64,000 nt of DNA from Paraburkholderia sp. D15 (GTDB lineage: Bacteria > Pseudomonadota > Gammaproteobacteria > Burkholderiales > Burkholderiaceae). The stretch is taken from the NCBI RefSeq assembly GCF_029910215.1, contig NZ_CP110395.1, positions 744,001-808,000 on the forward strand. The letters run 5' to 3'. The position numbers were made by a program, and so were the translations under genes. The notes below the pieces were generated by a model that was not told the DNA's origin, made no database searches, and saw only the letters and a program-made list of their open reading frames with translations. The stretch's first letter is position 1, and every line of letters begins with the position of its first letter. Positions 33,570 to 41,199 of this stretch are shown here, piece after piece.

Positions 33570-36047
33570 TCACTGAGCGAGGCGGTCGATACGCAGCGTC
33601 TCCGAAAACAATCCCGGCAGTTCACCCAATTCCTGCGCGGCGCCGAGTGCGAGACGCGGGCCGCTTTGGCTCGCGGGATTCGCTTGATTCGCTTGAGTCG
33701 CCTGACTTGGCGTTTCCACCGGATACGACGTCAAGGCCGGTGCGCCGCCGGTGTAGTAGAAATTCCCCAGTGTCGCGTCGACGCGCCGATACAGCACGAG
33801 CGCGGTCTGGCGTTTGTCGTGCACGAAAACCGGCGACACGTCCGACCACGACAGACCACGCAATGTCGCGGCATGGACCGGCGTGAAGGCCGGCGCGTTG
33901 CTCGCCGCGCCCGTCGCGGCATTGGCCAGATGGTCCATATCGAGCGTGGCGACATCGATCAATGCATCGTCGTCGGCGCCGTCGAGATGCGGGCTCAGCA
34001 GGATCAGCGTGTCCTTGTTCGCGCCGTCGCCGTTGACCGCGCCCGTGATCGCCTTCACGAAGCCGGCGACGAAACTCGCCGGCAGCGGCTTGCGCTCGCC
34101 GATCGTCATGTGCGTGCCGTCGTTGGCGATCGGCGTGATGGTCAATTGTTCGCCATGTTCTTCAAGCGCGACGAGCGAGGCGCGCGAGCCTGCCTTCCCG
34201 AGCGTCAACAAGTTGGCGTTGGCCGCGAGGTTTTTCGCCTGCGCGAGCAGCGTCGGCTCCGTGCCGCTCTTGCCTTGCGAGGCCGCAAGCCACAGATCGA
34301 GTCCGCTATCGGCCCGCTTCTGCGCGATCAACACGCCGGCGCGGCCGGTGCCGGTGAAATCCGCGGCGACGTACTGCTGCGTCGCGTCCGGCTTGAACGC
34401 CGCGCTGGTTTGCAGCCACAGGCGCGGCGCGTCGAAGTGATCGCCCGCGCTGCGCAGCAGCCAGAATGCCGTGCCGCCTTCGCGCGCGGTGACGACCATC
34501 AAATCCGCGTGACCGTCTCCATCGAAATCGCCGAGCAGAAAACGCGCGCTGTCGAAACACAGCGCGTCGCGGCCGCAACTCGGCGCGCTCGCCTGCGGAT
34601 CGAACGGCACGGTGCTCGCGTACCACAGCGCGGGCGGCGCGGCTTTCGTCAGCGATGCGACGTACACGCCGAAGCCGGGGCCGTCTTTTTGCCGCTGTAC
34701 GTACACTGCCGACTGCTCGCCCTTGCCGTTCACGTCGCCGGCCATCGCGGTGGCGAGCCGCAGATCGTTCGCCTGCGTGTGCTGCGTCGACGCCCAGCGA
34801 AAACGCGTGGTCAGCGCCGCGCAACCGCGCATGGTGAGCTTGCCGCCGGTTTCGCCGAGGCAATGACGCATGGGTGTATAGACGAGGCCGAAATCCCACG
34901 GCGTCCAGCGTTGCGCGAGATCCCATTGATCGCAGGTTTCGCCGACCAGATAACCGTCGCGCTCGGCGATGCATTGCGATGTGGCCACGCTCACCAGGGC
35001 GGCGTTGCGCGTGTTGCCCGGATAAACGGTGACCGGCTCCCAGCGCCATTGCTGATTCGCCGAACCGTTGCAGGCGGCGAGCGTCGGCGCGCGGCCGGTG
35101 CCCGCGGCCGTCAGGCACTGGCTCGCGGCCGCGTTGAAAAGCTGGATCGGGTGGACGACGAAATCCGCGAGGCGATGATCGCTGCGATCCGCGAACGCGT
35201 AGCGGCGCGCGACCCAGTTGCCGTCCCATTGAAACTCGCCGAACACATGCGAGTACTCGCTGCCGTCGATCGAAAAATAACTCGCGACGATATCGCGCTT
35301 GCGCTGCACTTCGGCGCTCGGCAGATTGGCGGGCAAGCCGCCGGTCGGATAGGTCAGGTGATAGACGATCGGCACGCTGTGGCCGAGCGTCTGCGCGACG
35401 TGCCGCGTGATCCGCGCGCTATAGATGTGATCCGGATGCTCGATGAACGGCACGGTATCGGGATTGAGCGTATAGATCAGCGTGGCCGGTTCGAGAATCA
35501 CACGCAGCGCGGCCGATAGACCTTCGCGATCGTACTGCACGCGCTCGCTGCCGTTCGCGTTCATCGGATAGCTGGTGAGTGTCGCGTGCTGTTCCCACAA
35601 CAGGCCGAGCGGCACGCGTCCGCCGCGCACGGCGCCGCCGGGCAGACGAAATTCGAGCAGGCGGATCTGCGGTTTCGCCTTCAGCACCATCTGATGCACG
35701 AGCTTGCCGGCAAACGTCACGTTCGTTTCGATCCACTCGTTCGGCACGTGCGCCATGCGCGCGTAGGCGAGCCGCGATGCGCGCTCGCGCGTCTGCACGT
35801 AGGCGAAATTCGCACCGTTGGCGCCGCCGATCAGATGCACGGTGGTGATGCACCAGCCGGCGTCGAGGCGTTCGGCGATGGCGGGATCGACGAACAGCAG
35901 GTCGTCGTCGAGATGGGCGACCACGGTGACGAGCGTGCCGGCGGTGCAGTCGGCCGCGCGCGCCGCGCGTGGCGACAGGGTGAACAGCAGAAGAACAAGC
36001 AAAGCAAACGATGAAACGCGAACGAGCCTGGTTGCCGATGATCGCAT
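33570..36047 (-). CDS. Secreted PIG-L deacetylase with lectin-like and FG-GAP parts
   Basis: This 825-residue protein has a signal peptide (ending around residue 31). The PIG-L/LmbE fold has its zinc motif AHLDDD at residues 44-49 and EHPDH near residue 200. PIG-L enzymes remove acetyl groups from N-acetylglucosamine-containing substrates. After the catalytic part comes a ricin-type lectin-like region (CLTAAGTG, NQQWRWEP, CLGETGGKL). FG-GAP/VCBS-like repeats follow (LGDFDGDGHADLMVV, VAADFTGTGRAGVLIA). The lectin part would bind polysaccharide and the repeats may form a propeller. Secretion plus its place in the locus suggest deacetylation of the exported polymer. The start at 36047 begins the signal peptide; a TTG 30 bases upstream is weaker. 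Confidence 0.8.
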   Translation of the reverse strand: MRSSATRLVRVSSFALLVLLLFTLSPRAARAADCTAGTLVTVVAHLDDDLLFVDPAIAERLDAGWCITTVHLIGGANGANFAYVQTRERASRLAYARMAHVPNEWIETNVTFAGKLVHQMVLKAKPQIRLLEFRLPGGAVRGGRVPLGLLWEQHATLTSYPMNANGSERVQYDREGLSAALRVILEPATLIYTLNPDTVPFIEHPDHIYSARITRHVAQTLGHSVPIVYHLTYPTGGLPANLPSAEVQRKRDIVASYFSIDGSEYSHVFGEFQWDGNWVARRYAFADRSDHRLADFVVHPIQLFNAAASQCLTAAGTGRAPTLAACNGSANQQWRWEPVTVYPGNTRNAALVSVATSQCIAERDGYLVGETCDQWDLAQRWTPWDFGLVYTPMRHCLGETGGKLTMRGCAALTTRFRWASTQHTQANDLRLATAMAGDVNGKGEQSAVYVQRQKDGPGFGVYVASLTKAAPPALWYASTVPFDPQASAPSCGRDALCFDSARFLLGDFDGDGHADLMVVTAREGGTAFWLLRSAGDHFDAPRLWLQTSAAFKPDATQQYVAADFTGTGRAGVLIAQKRADSGLDLWLAASQGKSGTEPTLLAQAKNLAANANLLTLGKAGSRASLVALEEHGEQLTITPIANDGTHMTIGERKPLPASFVAGFVKAITGAVNGDGANKDTLILLSPHLDGADDDALIDVATLDMDHLANAATGAASNAPAFTPVHAATLRGLSWSDVSPVFVHDKRQTALVLYRRVDATLGNFYYTGGAPALTSYPVETPSQATQANQANPASQSGPRLALGAAQELGELPGLFSETLRIDRLAQ

Positions 36048-36140
36048 GATGTCTCGATGCCCTGAAGGAGGGCTCAATCATACTTCAGCGGAATAGGTCG
36101 GCACGTGGGGAAGGCCACAGTCGGCGAGGGGGGCGCCGGT

Positions 36141-36190
36141 TACGCGCGATTACGTGCGATTAAGTGCGATTAAGTGCGATCACGTGCAAG
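36141..36190 (+). repeat. Five tandem 10-bp units (TAMGTGCGAT)
   Basis: Units at 36141 (TACGCGCGAT), 36151 (TACGTGCGAT), 36161 and 36171 (both TAAGTGCGAT), and 36181 (CACGTGCAAG). The spacing is exactly 10 bases, one DNA helical turn. The array lies 94 bases upstream of the PIG-L gene start on the minus strand. Confidence 0.9.
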
Positions 36191-36200
36191 CACGCGCCGG

Positions 36201-36653
36201 CTAGCGAAAATAGGCTTTCGTATTGTCGTGAACATCCACCCGCGCAAGCAGCTCCACCGGCGTCAGCCAACGGTAATCGCTGTGCTGGTCCGGCCGTCCA
36301 AGCGGCGTGGCGCTGGTGAACGTCAGCGTATAGGCCAGCACGATGTAATGCGTCGACACGTCCGGCTCGCCGGCGAAGTTGTCGCCGTAGTGATGTTCGA
36401 ACACGCCCTCGAAACGCGCGGTCGAGCGTTGCAATCCGGCGATGCCGAGTTCGGCGTCGGCGATCCGCGCGAACGCGCTGTCGAGCGTTTCGTCTTTATG
36501 AATGCGCCCGCCCGGCACGAACCATGTGCCGCGTGCGGGACGGTTGCGCCGATGGCCGAGCAGCACGCGCCCTTCGTCGTCGCGAACGATCAGGTCGATC
36601 GCGATCAGCGGCGTGAGTCGGACGATGTCGAGAAAGTCCATCGCGGTCAGCAT
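36201..36653 (-). CDS. gmm: GDP-mannose mannosyl hydrolase (Nudix)
   Basis: This 150-residue Nudix protein hydrolyses GDP-mannose (and GDP-glucose) to GDP and sugar. VRLTPLIAIDLIVRDDEGR, GTWFVPGGRIHKDETLD and FARIADAELGI match the E. coli WcaH/GDPMH pattern, including the altered Nudix box of that family. HYIVLAYTL and DYRWLTPVELL complete the match. In colanic-acid loci this gene adjusts the GDP-mannose/GDP-fucose balance. GGGGGAAC lies before the ATG at 36653; a longer start at 36677 is possible. It is in a minus-strand group with the hydrolase-like gene, the small membrane protein and the PIG-L gene. Confidence 0.9.
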   Translation of the reverse strand: MLTAMDFLDIVRLTPLIAIDLIVRDDEGRVLLGHRRNRPARGTWFVPGGRIHKDETLDSAFARIADAELGIAGLQRSTARFEGVFEHHYGDNFAGEPDVSTHYIVLAYTLTFTSATPLGRPDQHSDYRWLTPVELLARVDVHDNTKAYFR

Positions 36654-36736
36654 AGGTTCCCCCGCGCGCCCGGGCATGCCGGCCGGCGTTCTAAAAATTG
36701 ATCGTTAACAGTGGCAATCGCCGTCTGCAGTCGCCG

Positions 36737-36883
36737 TCAATAGTCGCGCTGCTCGTCTTCCCGCGCGAGCCGGCCCGACACGTTCGCGAGGAACAGCGCG
36801 AGCAGCACCGCGCCGATCGTCGCGAAGAGAAACGCGCCGACCATTGCAGCGAGAACCAGCATGATCCACTCGAAGCCGTTCAT
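36737..36883 (-). CDS. 48-residue single-pass membrane protein
   Basis: A short open frame starts at ATG 36883 and ends at TGA 36737. The protein begins MNGFEWIMLVLAAMVGAFLF and has one long hydrophobic segment (about residues 6-33). A charged C-terminal tail (GRLAREDEQRDY) follows, typical of a single-pass inner-membrane protein. Codon use fits the neighbours. It lies between the gmm gene and the second hydrolase-like gene on the same strand. The ribosome binding site is weak. Small membrane proteins can regulate polysaccharide machinery; no function is assigned. Confidence 0.55.
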   Translation of the reverse strand: MNGFEWIMLVLAAMVGAFLFATIGAVLLALFLANVSGRLAREDEQRDY

Positions 36884-37009
36884 ATCCGGAGGTCAGCATC
36901 GTCGAGACAAATTTGATGCTAACCCGCGCGTGCGCGCCGCTATGTGCGCCAATCCTCACCGGCACTGTCATCGTTCGCCGAAGTACCGTCCGAACGCGCC
37001 GCTACGGCG

Positions 37010-39295
37010 TCATTGGCGCGCAACATAGCCCTCGGGCGTGGTGACGGCGTCCTTGAAAACGGCCGCGTTGCCGGACACGACATAGACCGGCGCGGCCGTA
37101 AGCTTCAGCGCGGCGACGCCGTCGCGATACGGCACGCTCGACACGTTGCCCATCATGTCGAACACGCTGAGGTTGCCGGAGGTGCCGGGTGCGTCGACGC
37201 GCAGCCGGTAGTCCACCGTGCGGCTCGCGTCGAAGCCGGTTTTGGCGGACCACGCGTCGTTGTCGTGCGTCCACAGCGCGGTCACGATCCGGCCGCCGCC
37301 GAGCCGCTGGAACGCGTAGCCGTAGACGCCCGCGGGCAGCGCCTTGAGCGGGCCGAGCGTCACCGTGCCGTCGACCATTCGCGTCAGGGCCGCGACCGCG
37401 AGCGCGGCGGGCTTCGGGCTGATGCGCGTGGGGCCGTACGTGCCGGTCGGATGATCGAGTTCGAAGAAGAGCCCGTAGCCGGGCGCGGCATCCGGCATGT
37501 CCGCGAGATAGAACACGTAGGTCATGTCGGCGCCTTCGCCGAGCAGGATCAGATGCGTGCGCGCGACCACGGCGGCTTGCGCGTACAGCACGTTGGCACC
37601 CGGATAGTTCCGGCCGTACGACGCGCCGATGTCGTAGCTGATGCCGGTCTCGGTCACGAAAAGCGGCGCGCCGGGCTTCAGATAGAGACGCATCTCGTGA
37701 CGCAGCGCGCGCATCGAAGCCGGCAACGCGCCCGGCAAGGTGCCTTCGTTGCCGGCATCGTTCACGCGTTCCGGCGGATGGGAGGGCGAGGTGCCGATGT
37801 CGTAGTAACCGTGAATCGACATGCCATCCATATAGCGGCCGATGCCTTGCGGACCGAGCCGCCGCATCAGCTTCACGTTGCCCTGCACCGACGAATACGT
37901 GAGCCCCATCACCACCGCATGCGGATCGGTCTGATGGATGCCTTCCCACACGGCCTTGTACATCGCGATGAAGTTGGCGTCGCTGTCGCGCCACGGCAGG
38001 CCGCCATCGGCGTCCGGTTCCCACGTCACCTGATAGTAGTTGTCGCGTTGCTGCGGGAAGTACGTGGTGCGCACGCGGTTCGATTCGGCGCCGACCCGCG
38101 TCATGTACTCCTTCATCTGCGCGAGCGAGACCGGCGCGTAGCTATGGGTTGCCTTGCCGGTCGGGCTCGCCCATCCGGGGATGCCGTCGAGCTGGATCAG
38201 CCGCATGATGTCGCCGCGCTGGAAGTACGGCGTGAGCTGTTTGGTCGACGGATTGAAGGTGTTCGCCTGCTTCGGCTCCTCGACGTACCAGTTGCGGTTG
38301 TCGTTCACCCATGAAAGGCCGAGCGCCGTATAGACCGGGCGATAGCCGTCGCCATCGCAGCAATGCTGACCCGGCGCGAGATACGCGGTCCCCTGGCCGC
38401 CGAAGCGATGCTGGTCCTCGAACGCGAAACGCACCACGGGCAATGCGGCGGCGGTGTCCGGCAGCACGCCGAAAGTGGCGATGCCGGCGGGGCGTGTGCC
38501 GCGCGCGTCGAGTTGTCCATGCGTGCGTTCGAGCGTGGCGGAGACGGCGAAGTAGCCCGCCACGCTGGACGCGCAACTGAGCGCGGCGAGCGTGGCGCCG
38601 GCCGGCACCGCGAAGCGTCCGCTCGCGCGCACCGCGTTCCAGCTATCGCGGATCTGCCAGCTCAGCGTGTCGCTCTGCCTGGGTCGTGTGACGAATACCA
38701 GCGCGAAGGGCTTGGCGCTGGCGAACAGGCGTGTGCCGTCGCTGGGTGTGTCCGCTTCGAGCAAGGGACCGTCGGCGTTGGTCGCCACCTGCGAGGCCGG
38801 CGCGGCGCAGCGCAGTCCCTGGCCCGGCGGCGCCTTGAGTTCGATGGCCACGGCAGCGGCGGGAACGGAAATCGTGGCGGCGGCAGCGGATGTCGCTCCA
38901 CCTTTTGGCCCGGCCTCCGCGCGCTTTTCCGTCAGTGCGACCGCGCAGCGTTTATCCGCACCGGGTGCGGGATCGCCGAACACGCCGTTATTGCAGTCGG
39001 CGCTGCCCGTGAATGTTTTCACCACGTATTGCGTCGTCGTGCCGTACAGCACGTCGCGCGTACCGTCGAAGCGGCAGGTGCCGTTTTCCGCCGCGCAGGT
39101 GGCCCACGTGCGGCCGTCGGCGGTGAAGTTTGCCTTTACGCCTTCCTTGAGTTCGGGCGCTGCGTGAGCCGCCGGGAGCCACGCGAGAAGCGCGGCGACG
39201 GCCATCGCGCGGACCCCGCCAGGGCGTGATGTCCGGCGCGCAGCCCGGCTGCCGGCGAGTGCTCGCCGCGTGCAACATTCCCGTTCTTTCGACAT
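37010..39295 (-). CDS. Secreted glycoside-hydrolase-like protein, second paralogue
   Basis: This 761-residue exported protein has an N-terminal signal region ending AWLPAAHAA. An extra disulphide-rich domain follows (about residues 40-115; EGVKANFTADGRTWATC ... GTCRF ... CNNGVFGDP). The same Ig-like plus barrel order as the paralogue at 29623-31581 comes next. QVTWEPDADGG replaces the QVTWEPNEFW of the other copy, so the Asn after Glu-Pro is Asp here. FVTETGISYDIG carries the likely nucleophile. The start at 39295 is preceded by ACGGGGAA. The N-terminal domain may bind carbohydrate. It is expected to act on the locus polysaccharide outside the inner membrane. Confidence 0.7.
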   Translation of the reverse strand: MSKERECCTRRALAGSRAARRTSRPGGVRAMAVAALLAWLPAAHAAPELKEGVKANFTADGRTWATCAAENGTCRFDGTRDVLYGTTTQYVVKTFTGSADCNNGVFGDPAPGADKRCAVALTEKRAEAGPKGGATSAAAATISVPAAAVAIELKAPPGQGLRCAAPASQVATNADGPLLEADTPSDGTRLFASAKPFALVFVTRPRQSDTLSWQIRDSWNAVRASGRFAVPAGATLAALSCASSVAGYFAVSATLERTHGQLDARGTRPAGIATFGVLPDTAAALPVVRFAFEDQHRFGGQGTAYLAPGQHCCDGDGYRPVYTALGLSWVNDNRNWYVEEPKQANTFNPSTKQLTPYFQRGDIMRLIQLDGIPGWASPTGKATHSYAPVSLAQMKEYMTRVGAESNRVRTTYFPQQRDNYYQVTWEPDADGGLPWRDSDANFIAMYKAVWEGIHQTDPHAVVMGLTYSSVQGNVKLMRRLGPQGIGRYMDGMSIHGYYDIGTSPSHPPERVNDAGNEGTLPGALPASMRALRHEMRLYLKPGAPLFVTETGISYDIGASYGRNYPGANVLYAQAAVVARTHLILLGEGADMTYVFYLADMPDAAPGYGLFFELDHPTGTYGPTRISPKPAALAVAALTRMVDGTVTLGPLKALPAGVYGYAFQRLGGGRIVTALWTHDNDAWSAKTGFDASRTVDYRLRVDAPGTSGNLSVFDMMGNVSSVPYRDGVAALKLTAAPVYVVSGNAAVFKDAVTTPEGYVARQ

Positions 39296-39506
39296 GTTTT
39301 CCCCGTCCCGTTTTTGCATGCGCGGTCGTCGCCGGATGGCTAGCGCACCAGGTCAGACCCGCCGCCGCCGGCATCGTGCAAGCACCTGTTGCGCAAACAA
39401 CATAGTGCATTTCCGCAATCGCCTGGCGGAAATCCACCGTCTTCCAACCGACACATTCCGCCATGGGTCCGCCTATTGCCGGTCGGCTAAAGCGGCCTTA
39501 TTTCCG

Positions 39507-39524
39507 TGTTTCACGTTTGAAACA
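39507..39524 (+). promoter_or_regulatory. Operator-like palindrome TGTTTCA-CGTT-TGAAACA
   Basis: Perfect seven-base arms surround a four-base centre in the divergent gap between the hydrolase-like gene and the regulator. It is a good size for a dimeric DNA-binding protein; no protein is assigned. Confidence 0.5.
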
Positions 39525-39760
39525 TTAATCGTTGCCTTTATATTCAGCAGATCGAATAACAACCAATTAAATAATTTGCTCGAGCGCTGAAGTGCTTATA
39601 TTAGGCGATGTAATTCCTTAATGGCGTGCGTCGCGTTTATCGTCGGAGGAAAGGCTGGACGGCGTCAGCCTGACGAATATTGGTGCATGAAAGGAAGCTG
39701 GTCTCATTGTCCTGCCAACACGAGAAAAAGTCACTTCAAATAGGCCGGTCGGTGGATGGA

Positions 39761-39783
39761 ACGGATTGCAAGTCCGTTTTTTC
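39761..39783 (+). terminator. Terminator-like hairpin in the EPS leader region
   Basis: The stem AACGGA / TCCGTT (extended by a G-T and a T-A pair) has a short loop and runs into TTTTT. It lies about 300 bases before the regulator start and could end a short leader transcript. Confidence 0.5.
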
Positions 39784-40081
39784 GAGTAGCGACAGTATGT
39801 GTGCTGGCGAACGAAATAGCCTTTTTATTTGCATTAAGATTCGCACAATGCCAATTCATTGATATGTGGAATCGGCAATTAATTCGCTAAAAATCCGGAA
39901 CGGGAAGAATCGTTCCGAAAATCACTGCCCGGCCACCCCAAGCGCACGCCAACATGTCTGCTTCATCGGTCATGGCGGCTAAATGCTTGATTTACGGTGG
40001 CTATGATGCACTGCACAGAGTTGGCCCCTTTGTGCAGCCGTTCAAGGTGAAAGTAGCTCCGTTTTTCTGACGAGGATGACT

Positions 40082-41107
40082 ATGACCTGCGCGAGTCTCG
40101 AGTCTGCAATGCTGCGCTGGGTGCACGCTCCGAACAAGGGAATGCGTCGCATCGCGATACTCATGTTCAACGACTGTTCGCTGCAAGGGGCGGGCGTGGT
40201 GGCCGAGGTGTTCCAGGTCGCGAATGAGCTGGCCTCGTCGGGTTCCGGCGGCTGGCTGTACGACGTGTCGTTTCTGTCGGCCGACGGCGGCATGGTGACT
40301 TCTTCCTCGGCGCTGCGGGTCTGGACCGATGGACTCGACGCACGGCACTACGGCGGTTTCGATGCGCTGTACGTGGCGGGTGGCAAGGGCGCGAATGCCG
40401 CGGCCGGCGACGAACGCCTGATCGCCTGGCTGCGTCGCGTGCGTCGTAATACCGGCATGATCCGGCCGATCGCGGAAGGCCGCGCGCTGCTCGACGCGGC
40501 CTATCTGCCGGAAAGCCGGCGCGATGGCGAGTTCGGCGCTCAGCCGAACCCGTCCGCCGTTCGTCCCGTGGAAGCGGGTAACGGAAACGGTAACGGCAAT
40601 GGCACCGGCACCGGCGCCGACGCCGGCGACCGCCTCGAATCGATGCGCAGCGCACTCGCGATGATCAAGCGCGATCTCGGCGGCGCCGCTGCCCGCACGG
40701 TCGCCGAACGTCTACTGGCGGACTCCTGTTCGAATCTCGCGCCGCTGCTTGGCGAGGACGGCGCGCTGAGCCCCGGCGACAAGGTGCGCGCCGCCGCGCG
40801 CTGGCTGCAGGAAAACTGCCAGCAAGCCATTTCGATTGCCGACGCCGCCCAGTTCGCCGCGATGAGCGAACGCAACTTCCTGCGCCGCTTCAAGATGGAA
40901 ATGGGCATCACGCCTTCCAGTTTCCTGTTGCACGAACGCCTCGCCGTGACCTGCAGCCTGCTGACCGAATCCGAACTGCCGGTCGACAAGATCGCCCGGC
41001 GCACCGGCATGGGCAACGGCGATCGCCTCGCGAAAGTGTTCCGCAAGCGCATGAGAATTTCCCCCACCGAATTCCGGATTCAGAGCCGCCGCATGGTCGG
41101 CGAATAA
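40082..41107 (+). CDS. GlxA/AraC-family regulator of the EPS locus
   Basis: This 341-residue regulator has an N-terminal DJ-1/PfpI-like domain (about residues 20-140; IAILMFNDCSLQG, ALYVAGGKGANA). A low-complexity Asn/Thr-Gly linker follows (about 165-180). The C-terminal AraC helix-turn-helix pair spans about 235-330 (ISIADAAQFAAMSERNFLRRF and LPVDKIARRTGMGNGDRLAKVF). GAGG lies six bases before the ATG at 40082, so this start is preferred over ATG 40076. It stands just upstream of manC and the export genes and is the likely activator of the locus; its targets are not proven. Confidence 0.82.
   Translation: MTCASLESAMLRWVHAPNKGMRRIAILMFNDCSLQGAGVVAEVFQVANELASSGSGGWLYDVSFLSADGGMVTSSSALRVWTDGLDARHYGGFDALYVAGGKGANAAAGDERLIAWLRRVRRNTGMIRPIAEGRALLDAAYLPESRRDGEFGAQPNPSAVRPVEAGNGNGNGNGTGTGADAGDRLESMRSALAMIKRDLGGAAARTVAERLLADSCSNLAPLLGEDGALSPGDKVRAAARWLQENCQQAISIADAAQFAAMSERNFLRRFKMEMGITPSSFLLHERLAVTCSLLTESELPVDKIARRTGMGNGDRLAKVFRKRMRISPTEFRIQSRRMVGE
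40577..40615 (+). repeat. In-frame Gly-Asn/Gly-Thr codon repeat in the regulator
   Basis: Thirteen codons alternate Gly with Asn (four times) and then Thr (twice). They form a flexible linker between the two domains. The DNA is an imperfect GGN-AAY/ACC hexamer repeat. Confidence 0.75.
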
Positions 41108-41199
41108 CACGCACGGGTCGAGCGCCGGGCGACGCGACGCGATGCGTGGCCGGCGGCAAGTTTTTCCGTCGTTTTGTCGGAACTATAAGGAATACGAAT

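Larger units (their letters stand above)
39296..40081. other. Divergent intergenic region at the EPS operon head
   Basis: This 786-base gap lies before the regulator gene. Its middle (39520-39900) is AT-rich compared with the rest of the window. It holds an 18-base palindrome (39507-39524) and a terminator-like hairpin (39761-39783). I see no gene. The main EPS promoter should be here or just before 41200. Confidence 0.5.

Noticed and set aside
36705..36971. 88-codon minus-strand frame overlapping the small membrane protein
   Set aside because: Arg-rich translation without pattern; the other frame gives a clean membrane protein, so this one is a shadow.
39745..39800. tRNA-Cys-like anticodon arm (CGGATTGCAAGTCCG)
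   Set aside because: The arm resembles the tRNA-Cys GCA anticodon stem, but I find no matching acceptor, D or T arms around it. The following T-run fits a terminator hairpin better.
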